NCBI GenBank assembly: GCA_028819005.1 | Contig: JAPPMP010000024.1 | Coordinates: forward strand, 16,903-80,902 | DNA: 64,000 nucleotides | Origin: Acidimicrobiaceae bacterium | Lineage (GTDB): Bacteria; Actinomycetota; Acidimicrobiia; Acidimicrobiales; Aldehydirespiratoraceae | Reading direction: 5' to 3' | In this document: in pieces, positions 46,308 through 55,271 of the stretch | Position numbering within the stretch: position 1 is the stretch's first letter | How the letters are laid out: every line of letters begins with the position of its first letter | Notes under the pieces: model-generated | The model's input: only the letters and a program-made list of their open reading frames with translations | Database searches by the model: none | Told to the model about the DNA's origin: nothing | Made by a program: the position numbers and the translations under genes

Positions 46308-47528
46308 GTGGCCACTGGCGCATCAAAGCCGCTCAGGAACAGCTACGACGTTGTGATTGTCGGCGGGGCGATGATCGGTTCGTCGATCGCTTGGTTTTTG
46401 AGCGATCTCAAGTCCAGCAAGGGCGATTTCGACGGTTCGGTGCTGGTCGTCGAACGAGATCCGAGCTATGAGAATTCCTCAACCGGCCGAACCAACAGCT
46501 GCATGCGTCAACAGTTCTCCAACGGACTCAATATCAAGATCTCCCAGTTCGGCGCGGAGTATGTGCGCAACTTCGCGCGCTGCATGGGGAGCGATTCCGG
46601 AGCTCCTGAGCTTGCAGTCAACCACTTCGGCTACATGTATCTCGCCTCAGACCAGGAATTCGCGGACGTGTTGCGCCACAACCAGCAGATCCAGCGTTCC
46701 CTCGGCGCCGGAACGCGGATGATGGACCCCGACGAGATCGCATCCGAGTACCCCTTCTACAACGTTGAGGACATCATCTGCGGCAGCCACAACCTCGTCG
46801 ATGAAGGGTATTTCGACGGAGGCACGATGTTCGACTGGTGGCGTAGAAAAGCCAGCCACAACGGCGTCGAATACCTGGCCAACGAGGTGGTCGGCGTCGA
46901 TCGTCGGGCAGACGCCGTTCGCAGCGTCAGGTTGGCGACAGGCGAGGACCTCTCGGTCGGCAACGTCGTAAACGCTTCGGGCCCCCGGGCCGCGCTGACG
47001 GCTCGGATGGCAGGTCTGGAGCTGCCCGTGGAACCCAGACGCCGTTACACATTCATGTTCGACGCGGCACAGAGGCTAAAGCGAGATCTGCCGTTGACCA
47101 TCGACCCCACCGGCGTGCATGTTCGCAGCGACGGCGACGTCTATATGGCAGGCTGCGCGCCCGATGACGATCGGGCCGTCGACTACGACGATCTGCGAAT
47201 GGACCGCGATATTTGGGAAGACAAAGTCTGGCCCGCGCTGGCTCACCGAATCCCGGCATTCGAGCGCATCAAAGTCACGCACCAGTGGGCAGGCCACTAC
47301 GCCTACAACACGCTGGACCACAACGTCATCGTCGGCCGGCACACCGAAGTGTCAAACTTCATCTTCGCAAACGGTTTCTCCGGCCACGGGCTGCAGCAAT
47401 CACCCGCCATCGGGCGCGGTGTGGCTGAACTGATCGCCTACGACGAATACCGAAGCCTCGATCTGAGTCCCCTCGGCTACGACCGGATCGCCCGCCAAGA
47501 TCCCTTCATCGAAACCGCAATCATCTGA
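46308..47528 (+). CDS. FAD-dependent oxidoreductase (FOXRED1/sarcosine oxidase-like)
   Basis: 406 residues from a GTG two bases after the SDR stop. DAO fold: DVVIVGGAMIGSSIAWFLSD, VLVVERDPSYENSSTGRTNS, NVVNASGPRAALTARMAG and a C-terminal FIFANGFSGHGLQQSPAIGR. This is the group of sarcosine oxidase, dimethylglycine dehydrogenase and FOXRED1-like proteins, which oxidise amines or hydroxy acids. With the adjacent SDR it may oxidise an imported compound. It is convergent with the MOSC gene. Confidence 0.86.
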   Translation: MATGASKPLRNSYDVVIVGGAMIGSSIAWFLSDLKSSKGDFDGSVLVVERDPSYENSSTGRTNSCMRQQFSNGLNIKISQFGAEYVRNFARCMGSDSGAPELAVNHFGYMYLASDQEFADVLRHNQQIQRSLGAGTRMMDPDEIASEYPFYNVEDIICGSHNLVDEGYFDGGTMFDWWRRKASHNGVEYLANEVVGVDRRADAVRSVRLATGEDLSVGNVVNASGPRAALTARMAGLELPVEPRRRYTFMFDAAQRLKRDLPLTIDPTGVHVRSDGDVYMAGCAPDDDRAVDYDDLRMDRDIWEDKVWPALAHRIPAFERIKVTHQWAGHYAYNTLDHNVIVGRHTEVSNFIFANGFSGHGLQQSPAIGRGVAELIAYDEYRSLDLSPLGYDRIARQDPFIETAII

Positions 47529-47548
47529 GTGGGCGGCGTAGGCCGAGG

Positions 47549-48112
47549 TCAGAGCTTGTTGACCGGATCACCTGTCCGGATCGTGCCGGGATCGACAACT
47601 CGAGCGTTGACGCCCCTGAGCTTCAACGCCGTTCCGGCCTCAGAATTGACCCAGCGCAGGGCGTCATGGCCGTAGCGAACTTTGAATTTTCCGCATCCCA
47701 TGTGCGGCGCCGTCGTCACCTCCAGCGTTGCGTCGCCGACCTTCAGGCGAGTACCCGCAGGGGCGTTCGCTTCGCTGATATCGAAGTCGGCGTACAGCTG
47801 GTCCCCGGCCGCCGGCCATTCTCGGGTCGGTCCCGCGATCACCTCGAGCACCCGTGAATTCATGATGGTGACCTGCCTGAGAGGATCGGCGCGGCCATCT
47901 TCGGTGTGCCGGTCTCCTCTGGCAAGCCAGTTGTCACCCGCCAAGCCGCCTTCCAGGGTGAGTTCGCCTTGTTCGACGATTTCGCGCTCATCGACCGCGG
48001 TTCGCGCCACGATCAGCCGAAGCGTTCCATTCTCGCTGGGTGCGTTCTGGATCTGCGCCAAGCCTTCTTCGAGTTCTTCGATCGTTCGATGGGCCATAGC
48101 TCCAGTCTGCAT
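47549..48112 (-). CDS. MOSC-domain protein
   Basis: 187 residues from ATG 48112, with CCCGGAGAAAC before it; the track frame begins 9 codons earlier. MOSC domains carry sulfur from cysteine desulfurases or bind molybdenum cofactor, with a key Cys, here in TTAPHMGCGKFKVRYG. Other matching parts are EGGLAGDNWLARGDRH, RQVTIMNSRVLEVIAG and RGVNARVVDPG. It stands between convergent and same-strand neighbours that do not hint at a partner. Function: probable sulfur- or Moco-binding protein. Confidence 0.82.
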   Translation of the reverse strand: MQTGAMAHRTIEELEEGLAQIQNAPSENGTLRLIVARTAVDEREIVEQGELTLEGGLAGDNWLARGDRHTEDGRADPLRQVTIMNSRVLEVIAGPTREWPAAGDQLYADFDISEANAPAGTRLKVGDATLEVTTAPHMGCGKFKVRYGHDALRWVNSEAGTALKLRGVNARVVDPGTIRTGDPVNKL

Positions 48113-48168
48113 GTTTCTCCGGGCAACCACGCGCTCCAACTACTTATTTCGGTGCTCCCTGCCGGCAA

Positions 48169-50094
48169 CTAGTGCGCGGCGACTTCGGGAGCGCCGACCC
48201 GGTCGGCGATCGCCTGGCTGGAGCGGTCCAGGACAATCGCCATCATCACAATCGCGAAGCCGACTTCGAATCCGAGCCCCACCTCGCTGTTCTTGACAGC
48301 TGAAATCGTTTCGAATCCGAGTCCGCCGCCACCGACGAGGCCTGAGATGATGACCATCGCCAAGACCAGCATGATCACCTGGTTCACTCCCGCCATGATC
48401 GTTCTGGCGGCCAGAGGAATCCGAACGCCGAACATGGTCTGGCGCGGCGTGGCCCCGAACATCTGAGACGCCTCGACGCTCTCAGTCGGCACCTGTTTGA
48501 TGCCCAGCGCGGCGAGGCGCACCCCCGGCACGATGGCGTACAGAATCGAGGCTATGAGGCCCGGCACCACCCCGATGGTGAACAGCGTCACCGCCGGAAT
48601 GATGTAGACCAGTGAGGGGATCGTCTGCAGCGCATCGAGTACGGGGCTGAGGGCAGCCTCCACTCGGCGGTGGCGGCCCGCGGCGACGCCGACCGGAATC
48701 GCCAACAGGATCGACAGCACAACAGCAGCCACCACCTGCACGAACGTGTCGATCGACAACTCCCACATGCCGATCAACAGGATCGAACCCATTGCGCAGA
48801 CGTTGAGCAATGCCAGCCTCCAGCCCTTCAACCATGCCCCCAGCGCGGCGGCCGAAGCGATGATCACCGGCCAGGCGACCGAGTCGGTCAGATAATCGCG
48901 AACCGGGACGTAGTACCAGGACACCACCGTGTCGTTGAAGGCACGGGTGAACCAGCGCAGGTTGTCGCGAGCCCATTTGACGCCGTCGTCGATGGGGTCG
49001 AACGCTCTGGTCTCCCACATCTCGGGAAACGCGATGTAGTTGGCGGAACGACCGAAGATGATCAGGCCGATCACCCCGCCGACACAGATCAGCACCGTTC
49101 TGCGCGAGGGCGCGGTGGCCCTGTCCTGGCCGACGACCGCTCGGCCGAGGCGATCGAGAACCGCAGCGATGGCGACAACCGCCAACCCGGTGGCTACACC
49201 CCGACCTGTCCTGCGCTGGCTCAGAGTGTCCATGACCGACTGGCCCAGGCCCCCCGCGCCGAGCAACGTGGCCAGAACCACGATCCCCAAAGCCATCATG
49301 ATCGTCTGGGTGACTCCCGCCATGATCGTCGGCAGCGCCATCGGTATCTGCACCTTGCGCAAGGTCTGCCAGCGGGTCGCGCCGAACATGGTCGATGCCT
49401 CGACAGACTGTTGAGCCACCCCGCGGATGCCCAGTGTCGTCAAACGCACGACCGGCGGAAGGGCGTAGATCACCGTGGCCAACGTGGCCGGCACGGGGCC
49501 GATGCCGAAGAACATCACCATCGGCACGAAATAGACTGGGGCGGGGATCGTCTGCATGGCGTCGAGAACCGGTCGTATCGCAGTGTCGAAGCCCCGCCGG
49601 AACGCTGCGAGAACTCCGATCGGCACTCCGATCAGCACTGACAGCACGATCGCCATGCCCATCAGAGCCAACGTCTCGATGGTCACCTCCCACAGGCCCA
49701 CCAGACCCGGATAGATGATCGCCAAAGAGGCTGCTATTGCCGATTTCCAGGCCCGCGTCCGGGCAATGTACAAGAAGATGGCAATCGGGATCACGAACCA
49801 GGGAACCCACAGCAGAGTTTCCTCGATTGTTTCGAGGCCCGTGCTCACAAGCGACGTGAGCGGGCGGAAGATGACCGTGAACAGCCAATTGCTGCTCCGG
49901 TTCTGCTGAGCCCAGCCGGCGAAGTCGTCGAGGGGGTCGGAGAAGGTCTCGTCGAGGTGCTCGGGTAGTCGGGTCCCTGCGAAGATCAACTGCAGACCGA
50001 CGAGGGCCAGCGGCACAACGATCCACATGGCGCGTCGCTGCCAGTCGGCCGTCGCGTTCAGAGAGTCGGGATCCAATGTGGTTGCGGCCGTCAT
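48169..50094 (-). CDS. glycine betaine-type ABC permease, two permease units fused
   Basis: 641 residues. Two homologous ProW/OpuAB-like permease halves lie in one chain, each with an EAA-type loop: ASTMFGATRWQTLRKVQIP in the first (about residue 230) and ASQMFGATPRQTMFGVRIP in the second (about residue 555). Each half has its own extracytoplasmic segment and helices (LLGAGGLGQSVM and LVGGGGLGFETI). Usually one gene makes a homodimer of a ~300-residue permease. It overlaps the ATPase stop (ATGA). It should import betaine or another quaternary amine. Confidence 0.9.
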   Translation of the reverse strand: MTAATTLDPDSLNATADWQRRAMWIVVPLALVGLQLIFAGTRLPEHLDETFSDPLDDFAGWAQQNRSSNWLFTVIFRPLTSLVSTGLETIEETLLWVPWFVIPIAIFLYIARTRAWKSAIAASLAIIYPGLVGLWEVTIETLALMGMAIVLSVLIGVPIGVLAAFRRGFDTAIRPVLDAMQTIPAPVYFVPMVMFFGIGPVPATLATVIYALPPVVRLTTLGIRGVAQQSVEASTMFGATRWQTLRKVQIPMALPTIMAGVTQTIMMALGIVVLATLLGAGGLGQSVMDTLSQRRTGRGVATGLAVVAIAAVLDRLGRAVVGQDRATAPSRRTVLICVGGVIGLIIFGRSANYIAFPEMWETRAFDPIDDGVKWARDNLRWFTRAFNDTVVSWYYVPVRDYLTDSVAWPVIIASAAALGAWLKGWRLALLNVCAMGSILLIGMWELSIDTFVQVVAAVVLSILLAIPVGVAAGRHRRVEAALSPVLDALQTIPSLVYIIPAVTLFTIGVVPGLIASILYAIVPGVRLAALGIKQVPTESVEASQMFGATPRQTMFGVRIPLAARTIMAGVNQVIMLVLAMVIISGLVGGGGLGFETISAVKNSEVGLGFEVGFAIVMMAIVLDRSSQAIADRVGAPEVAAH

Positions 50095-51125
50095 GGCTGC
50101 GGTTGGATCAAGCGGGTCACAGCTGCGCGGTCGATGCGCCCGACCGCAGTGCCATGGTCGTCGAGAACTGCGATGTCGTCTGTGTTCGCCACAAGCAACG
50201 GCAGAACCGTCTCCAGGCTCTCGCCGGCAGGAACCCTTTGCGGTGGCGCCGGTCCGTCCAGTTCTGTGAGGACGTCACCGACTCGCAGCACTTTGACTCT
50301 GGGCACTCCCTTGACGAATTCCTCCACATATTCGGTCGCCGGATTCATGATCAACTCGGCGGCCGTGCCGACCTGATCGAATTCGCCGTCCTTCATAACC
50401 GCGATACGGTCGCCGAGCTTTATCGCTTCATCGAAATCATGGGTGACGAAGATCACCGTCCCGCCGATCCCAGTTTGGATGCGCAGCAATTCGTCCTGCA
50501 TGTCTCGGCGGATCAACGGGTCCAGAGCAGAGAACGGCTCGTCGAAGAAGAGCACGGTCGGTTCAACCACGAGAGCTCGGGCCAAACCGACACGTTGCTG
50601 CATCCCGCCGGAAAGCTGGTGGGGATAGCTGCCGCCGCAACCCTCAAGACCGACCAAATCGAGCATTTCTTCGGCCTTCGAGTGCCGAGTCTTGCGGTCG
50701 ACCCCCTGTACTTCGAGACCGTAGGCGACATTGTCGATCACTCGTCGATGCCAGAAGAGTCCGAAATGCTGGAACACCATCGAGAGCTTGGCCCGTCTGA
50801 CCGAGCGCAGTTCCGCCTCGGTCATGGCCGTAAGGTCCTCGCCCTCGAGGATCACCGAACCACGAGACAGGGGCGACAGCCGAGCCACGCACCGCAACAG
50901 CGTCGACTTCCCCGACCCGGAGAGGCCCATGATGACAAAGGTCTCGCCGTGGAGCGCGTCGAAGGACACGTCGCGTGCCCCGATGGTGCAGCCTGTGGCT
51001 TCACGCACTTCAGCGCGTGAAGCGCCGGTATCGGCCATCTCCAGCGCCCTTCTGGGGCGATTGCCGAAGATCTTCCAGATTCCTCGTGCCGACAGGCAGG
51101 GGCTGGAGATGGCCTCACCGATCAC
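50091..51125 (-). CDS. glycine betaine-type ABC transporter ATPase (ProV/OpuAA type)
   Basis: 344 residues from a GTG with AGGAG 7 bases upstream. Walker A IMGLSGSGKSTLLRC, Q-loop VFQHFGLFWHR, signature HQLSGGMQQRVGLAR, Walker B VLFFDEPFSALD, H-loop FVTHDFDEAIKLGD. The last 70 residues form a CBS-like part (IAVLDDHGTAVGRIDRAAVT), shorter than the paired CBS domains that sense ionic strength in OpuA, so osmotic gating may be reduced. It is in one operon with the binding protein and fused permease. Confidence 0.92.
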   Translation of the reverse strand: MIGEAISSPCLSARGIWKIFGNRPRRALEMADTGASRAEVREATGCTIGARDVSFDALHGETFVIMGLSGSGKSTLLRCVARLSPLSRGSVILEGEDLTAMTEAELRSVRRAKLSMVFQHFGLFWHRRVIDNVAYGLEVQGVDRKTRHSKAEEMLDLVGLEGCGGSYPHQLSGGMQQRVGLARALVVEPTVLFFDEPFSALDPLIRRDMQDELLRIQTGIGGTVIFVTHDFDEAIKLGDRIAVMKDGEFDQVGTAAELIMNPATEYVEEFVKGVPRVKVLRVGDVLTELDGPAPPQRVPAGESLETVLPLLVANTDDIAVLDDHGTAVGRIDRAAVTRLIQPQP

Positions 51126-51145
51126 AGGGTGACTCCTCTATCGAC

Positions 51146-52117
51146 TTACCCGATCCAAGCTGACCATACGCCTTCGTTGTCCGCTATCCACTGCGCGGCC
51201 ACTTCATCGACGTCCTCGCCATCGAGTTCCACCGGTGGAAGCATCGAGAGTTGATCGTCGTTGGTGATCGTGAACGCTGCGAGGAAGTCGTATACAGCAG
51301 GGGCTTTGTCGGCCAACTTGCCCGACACGGCCTTGATGATCACATCCTCGGGATATTCGCAGTCCACGCCGCCGTCGCCGCTGGCCGCGCTGGCGCCGCA
51401 TTCCTCGGTGTGCGGGGGCAGGGCGACCTGGACGAGGCTGTACGTGGAGACAGCCGCGGTCGGGGTCCACCAGTACATCAGGATCGGCTCTCCCGCCGAC
51501 ACGCGTGCGTCCAATTCGGCGACTGTCGCCGGCTCCGAACCGGAGTAGATCACTTCGAAGGGCATTCCGAGATTGTTGATGATCTGCTCGTCGAACTGCG
51601 AATAGGAAGGATCGGTGCCCAAGAACCTGCCGTTGTCGCCCGTTTCTGCCGTGGCGAAGATTGCGGCCGCCTCATCGCTGAAGTAGCCCTCCCAGGTAGC
51701 CAACTCTGGATTCTGTTCAATGACGTAGTCGGGAACAAACCAACCGATTCTGCCCACTGCACCCAGTTCACCGAGATGTTCGACTGAACCGTCGTCGAAG
51801 AAGGCCTGCTCGCTGTCGGTGATTCCCGATGGCCAGATCTCAAGTACCGCATCGGCGGTGCCGTCAGCGAGTCCGATGAACATTGCCTCGTTCTCGTCGA
51901 TGTTGATCACATTGGTGGGATATCCGAGTTCGCTTTCGATCAACTGCTGTGCCACTGCGACATTCAATGCCGAAGCTGTCCATGAGTTGACCACCAAGGA
52001 GATAGTGGGCTTGTCGCCGTCAGCATCGGCCGAGGCGTCTGTATCGGAATCAGAATCATCCCCGCAGGCGACTGCAAAGAGCGTCAATACCAAGAGTCCG
52101 AGTAGTAATTTCTTCAT
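51146..52117 (-). CDS. glycine betaine-type substrate-binding lipoprotein (OpuAC/ProX type)
   Basis: 323 residues from ATG 52117, with GGAGGGG 7 bases upstream; the track start is 25 codons early. The signal peptide KKLLLGLLVLTLFAVAC ends with the lipobox Cys, then an Asp/Ser linker. The OpuAC domain follows (VVNSWTASALNVAVAQQLIE, ILMYWWTPTAAVSTYSLVQV). The tryptophans that cage quaternary ammonium ligands are plausible at VNSW, LEIWPSG and YWWTP. It is the first gene of the operon; a TetR-type regulator is divergent 99 bases away. Confidence 0.88.
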   Translation of the reverse strand: MKKLLLGLLVLTLFAVACGDDSDSDTDASADADGDKPTISLVVNSWTASALNVAVAQQLIESELGYPTNVINIDENEAMFIGLADGTADAVLEIWPSGITDSEQAFFDDGSVEHLGELGAVGRIGWFVPDYVIEQNPELATWEGYFSDEAAAIFATAETGDNGRFLGTDPSYSQFDEQIINNLGMPFEVIYSGSEPATVAELDARVSAGEPILMYWWTPTAAVSTYSLVQVALPPHTEECGASAASGDGGVDCEYPEDVIIKAVSGKLADKAPAVYDFLAAFTITNDDQLSMLPPVELDGEDVDEVAAQWIADNEGVWSAWIG

Positions 52118-52216
52118 TATTTCCCCTCCATGGGTGTCGTTTTGAACAGCCTCCGCCAGAAAACCGTCTGGACGGTACAGTAACGGTAGCAAACATCAGC
52201 GAACCGGTCCACCTTC

Positions 52217-52792
52217 GTGCAACACACCAACGTCTACCCGAGGCAAAAGAGAGAACAAACCAGACGACGCCTAGTCGACGCGGCCGTAGCGGTTGTTCGC
52301 TCACAGGGAGTCCAGGGGCTCACGTTGCAGAGCGTCGCCGCTGAGGCTGGACTCAGCAAAGGCGGACTCCTCTACCATTTCTCCTCCAAAGAGGAGTTGG
52401 TGACAGCCCTTCTTCACGATGCGATGGACAGGGTCGACAAGGATCTCAAGCAACTCGTCAACGGAGGCGAGAGGGGAGCGTTCGCCCGGGCCTACGTGGA
52501 GTACGTTCGGGCCCCGGATGCCTACTGGGAAGAATCCGCGACAAGCGTATTCGCCGCCGCCGCGCTCGAACCGGGCCGCCTCGAACAGGTGCAGCAACTC
52601 TTCGGCGAATGGCAGACGAGGCTCATCGAAGACGACGAGCTCGATCCGCGGCTGGCATTGCTCATCCGGATCGCGTGTGACGGGTTGTGGCTGATCGACC
52701 TCTTCGGGTTGGCGCCTCCCAGCGATGAGCAACGAGCCGAAGTGCTGGACTTTCTGATCCAGTCCATCGAACTGAGCGCAACCCCCGACTAG
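52217..52792 (+). CDS. TetR-family regulator
   Basis: 191 residues from a GTG. N-terminal helix-turn-helix LQSVAAEAGLSKGGLLYHFS with SKEELVTALL. The C-terminal part resembles the TetR_C_6 (BetI/YxaF-like) ligand domain (AFARAYVEYVRA, LALLIRIACDGLWLIDLFGL). Being divergent from the betaine-type importer, it most likely controls it, perhaps in response to its substrate. The 99-base gap contains ACGGTA twice (52172-52191), a possible contact site. Confidence 0.85.
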   Translation: MQHTNVYPRQKREQTRRRLVDAAVAVVRSQGVQGLTLQSVAAEAGLSKGGLLYHFSSKEELVTALLHDAMDRVDKDLKQLVNGGERGAFARAYVEYVRAPDAYWEESATSVFAAAALEPGRLEQVQQLFGEWQTRLIEDDELDPRLALLIRIACDGLWLIDLFGLAPPSDEQRAEVLDFLIQSIELSATPD

Positions 52793-52805
52793 GGTGCATC
52801 GGCCT

Positions 52806-52892
52806 GGGAGTCCAAGAGCGCGCGCTGATGGGCATCGTCCTTGCGGGCGGCCGGGGCCGGGGCCGGAGGGAGTCCAAGAGCGCGCGGATGGG
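52806..52892. repeat. direct repeat flanking a GC-rich spacer
   Basis: GGGAGTCCAAGAGCGCGCG followed by (CT)GATGGG occurs at 52806-52832 and again at 52868-52892, separated by a run of GGCCGGGGCCGG. It lies just after the TetR stop in a 285-base gap without genes. Confidence 0.75.
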
Positions 52893-52924
52893 TAGGCCTT
52901 CGAGTTGCAGCCTGTTGTTGTCCG

Positions 52925-53045
52925 CTCTTGGCTCGCTTCGCTCCACCCACGCTCTTGTTCGCTGCGCTCACCGGCCGCTCGGGCCACGGCCCCGCAGGTC
53001 AAGCCGTTCGCCCTCGGAAGCCCTCTGCCTGTCTGCGGGGCCTCT
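52925..53045 (-). repeat. dispersed repeat, copy B
   Basis: Read on the minus strand this matches copy A at 17767-17964 in the same order of blocks: GGCCCCGCA, ACAGGCAGAGG, GCGAACGGCTTGA, CCCGAGCGGCCGGTGA, GCGCAGCGAACAAGAGCG and GTGGAGCGAAGCGA. The short ORFs over both copies look like shadows of the repeat. It abuts the end of the esterase-like gene. Confidence 0.75.
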
Positions 53046-53077
53046 AATGGCTGCCACCTATCCGCGGGGCCTCGCAT

Positions 53078-54298
53078 CTAAGGGCTGCAATCGAGGCAGG
53101 ACACGTCTGCGATGGGCTCGTCCGCCGCGAGATACTCGGTCAGCCAATCCACGAACACTACTCCTTCGACTGCCAGGGTGTACATCGTGTCGCTCCCGAG
53201 GATCGTGTGACCCTCGCCCGGCGCCAGATAACTGCTCACCGTGACTCCAGCTTCTTCGATCCTGGCTTCGTTGGACCTGATCAACTGGTCCATGTTGCTA
53301 GCGTCGAATCCGGCCAGTTCTGCGTATCTCAACTGCGTGCTGTCGAACGCGTTGTCGAAGCGGGCGAAGCGGATGTCGGGATCATGGAGACCGGCTTGGA
53401 TGAACATCTCGGGAACCCCCCATTCCGCCGGAGTGACTCCCTCGTTCACCGGCCAGTCGGGGACGACCGAGAAGGCTCCCCACAGTGAGCCGATGGCGAC
53501 GTTGATGACGGGATTGCTCGGATAGGCGCCCGAGGCGTCAGCCACAACGGACACCTTGGCGTCCGGATAGAGATCCGAGGCCAGGCCGCCGAAGAAGGGG
53601 GCGGCAACCGAGCCCGCACTAGATCCTGCGACGACGATTTCGGTTGCGCCGGGGAAACGCGAATGGAGTTCGGCCAACGCCCTGGAAGCGTTGGCGAAAC
53701 CATTGTGGTAGACGGTCAGGTCATCGCTGTATTGGTGGACGTTGTTGCCGATATGAACGTCACCGGTGCAGTACGGCGCGCCAACGAAGGAGCTTCCGGC
53801 CAGGGGATTGGCGGGGTTGGAGAAGTCGAAGACGCCACCTGCCCCGGTCGGATCGTCACTCTCGCCGGTGGTCGCCGAGTAGTCGTCGTCCATGAACGAA
53901 CAAGTAGCAGCGGTGAAGCAGGCACCGCCGCCCTCGAGGTAGAACACCACGCGTTTGGGGTCGGCCTCCCGAACCCAGAAGCTGTAGTCGCTGCCGTCGG
54001 CACACATGCAGCCGTCGCCGCCGGCGACTTGTTCCCACAAACCCGCTGGCGGGCTCGTCGTTGTGCTGCTCGTCGTAGTGCTGCTCGTCGTTGTTGCAGC
54101 AGACGTGGTCGTGGGCGCTGCGGTGGTCGTGGCGGTCGGTGCGTCCGTGGTTGCCGCAGTGGTTGGATATGTGGTCTCAGGCGTGTCGGCCGGCTCGGAC
54201 TCTTCGGCGGCGCCATCTCCGCAACTCGCCGCCACCAGCCCCAGAGCCAGCAACAAGGTCCCCGCCCTGAAGTTCAGCGCACGACCGCGTTTTGCCAT
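53078..54298 (-). CDS. secreted lipoprotein of the pectinacetylesterase-like hydrolase family
   Basis: 406 residues. The signal peptide GTLLLALGLVAASC has a lipobox, followed by a 60-residue Thr/Ser/Ala/Pro-rich linker. The hydrolase domain shows VVFYLEGGGACFTAATCSF (oxyanion region), the nucleophile in VVAGSSAGSVAAPFFGG and a C-terminal histidine in APGEGHTILGSD, as in pectin acetylesterase/Notum-like proteins. It is probably anchored outside the membrane and removes acetyl or acyl groups. The ending VSCLDCSP has a CxxC. No pectin genes are nearby, so substrate unknown. Confidence 0.75.
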   Translation of the reverse strand: MAKRGRALNFRAGTLLLALGLVAASCGDGAAEESEPADTPETTYPTTAATTDAPTATTTAAPTTTSAATTTSSTTTSSTTTSPPAGLWEQVAGGDGCMCADGSDYSFWVREADPKRVVFYLEGGGACFTAATCSFMDDDYSATTGESDDPTGAGGVFDFSNPANPLAGSSFVGAPYCTGDVHIGNNVHQYSDDLTVYHNGFANASRALAELHSRFPGATEIVVAGSSAGSVAAPFFGGLASDLYPDAKVSVVADASGAYPSNPVINVAIGSLWGAFSVVPDWPVNEGVTPAEWGVPEMFIQAGLHDPDIRFARFDNAFDSTQLRYAELAGFDASNMDQLIRSNEARIEEAGVTVSSYLAPGEGHTILGSDTMYTLAVEGVVFVDWLTEYLAADEPIADVSCLDCSP

Positions 54299-54314
54299 GA
54301 AGCACCTTACACCC

Positions 54315-54416
54315 GCCTACGCTGGACACACGCAGTGCTGACACACAAGGGGCGGTTCGGCGGCGTCGCCAGGATCCAGAGCCTACGCTGGACACACGCA
54401 GTGCTGACACACAAGG
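54315..54416 (+). repeat. tandem duplication (36-bp repeat, 66-bp period) before the aldolase gene
   Basis: GCCTACGCTGGACACACGCA followed by GTGCTGACACACAAGG occurs at 54315-54350 and 54381-54416. The second copy leads into AGAGGGTCC and the aldolase ATG. The repeat therefore doubles the upstream region of the gene, possibly its promoter (TACGCT as -10). Confidence 0.85.
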
Positions 54417-54425
54417 AGAGGGTCC

Positions 54426-55238
54426 ATGGCCGACACCCGAGAAGAACGCGAGCTCGAGGAGTTGGCGCGGGTTCAAGAGGAGTTCTCGCTGGACTTGCCT
54501 TCGGTCGCCGACGACATCGCAACCGAGCGCCGGCAGCGCAAGGAATCCCTCGCCGCGGGTCTGAGAATCATGGGACGGCTTCATCTCGCCGAAGGAGTCG
54601 CCGGCCATGTGACGGTTAGAGACCCCGAGCATCTCGACCACTTCTGGGTCAATCCCTTCGGCCACAACTTCAAGTGCATGACGGTCTCGGATCTCATTCT
54701 GGTGAACCACGAAGGCCGTGTCGTCGAGGGCGACCGCCCCGTCAACACTGCCGCATTCGCCATACACTCGCAGATTCACGCAGCACGTCCTGACGTGATC
54801 GCGGCCGCGCATTCTCACTCCATGTACGGCAAGACCTTCTCGACTCTGGGTGTGCCCCTGAAAATGATCAGCCAGGACTCCACCATGTTCTACAACGATG
54901 TGGCGCTTTGTGACGCAGGCAGCGGCGCTGTAGTTCTGGACGTCGAGACGGGTCGCCAGATGGCTGCGGCGCTCGGCGACAAGAAGGCGCTCATCCATCA
55001 GAACCACGGACTCATCACCGTCGGCGGGAGCGTCGACGCGGCCGTGTGGTGGTTTGTGGCTCTTGAACGCTGCTGCCAGAGCCAGTTGGTTGCCCAAGCA
55101 GCCGGTGACCCAGTCGAGATACCTGGGCGCCTCTGCAGCGAGGGCTACCGACAGCAAGGCTCGGACCTGGCGGGCTGGTTCCAATTCCAGCCCTGGCGGG
55201 ACGAACTTATGCGCGAGGAGCCCGAGTTCCTCAACTGA
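54426..55238 (+). CDS. class II aldolase/adducin-family protein
   Basis: 270 residues, with AGGAGAG-type ribosome site. Zinc-binding HSHS in VIAAAHSHSMYGKTF and a third His in ALIHQNHGLITVGG are typical, as is GHVTVRDPEHLDHFWVNPFG near the N-terminus. The family includes fuculose-phosphate aldolases and decarboxylases; the variant here resembles oxidoreductase-associated class II aldolase-like proteins of unknown substrate. It is followed 33 bases later by a TetR gene whose operator overlaps its stop. Confidence 0.85.
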   Translation: MADTREERELEELARVQEEFSLDLPSVADDIATERRQRKESLAAGLRIMGRLHLAEGVAGHVTVRDPEHLDHFWVNPFGHNFKCMTVSDLILVNHEGRVVEGDRPVNTAAFAIHSQIHAARPDVIAAAHSHSMYGKTFSTLGVPLKMISQDSTMFYNDVALCDAGSGAVVLDVETGRQMAAALGDKKALIHQNHGLITVGGSVDAAVWWFVALERCCQSQLVAQAAGDPVEIPGRLCSEGYRQQGSDLAGWFQFQPWRDELMREEPEFLN

Positions 55239-55252
55239 ACGACCGTTCAGTT
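55233..55252. promoter_or_regulatory. TetR-type operator
   Basis: AACTGAACG and CGTTCAGTT form a perfect inverted repeat with a 2-base centre (AC). It overlaps the aldolase stop and lies just upstream of the -10 box of the tetR-type gene, so it is probably that regulator's own binding site. Confidence 0.65.
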
Positions 55253-55259
55253 CGCTCGC

Positions 55260-55265
55260 TAGAAT
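55260..55265 (+). promoter_or_regulatory. -10 box of the TetR-type gene
   Basis: TAGAAT followed by GCGCCG and the GTG start: a leaderless arrangement directly downstream of the inverted repeat at 55233-55252. Confidence 0.55.
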
Positions 55266-55271
55266 GCGCCG

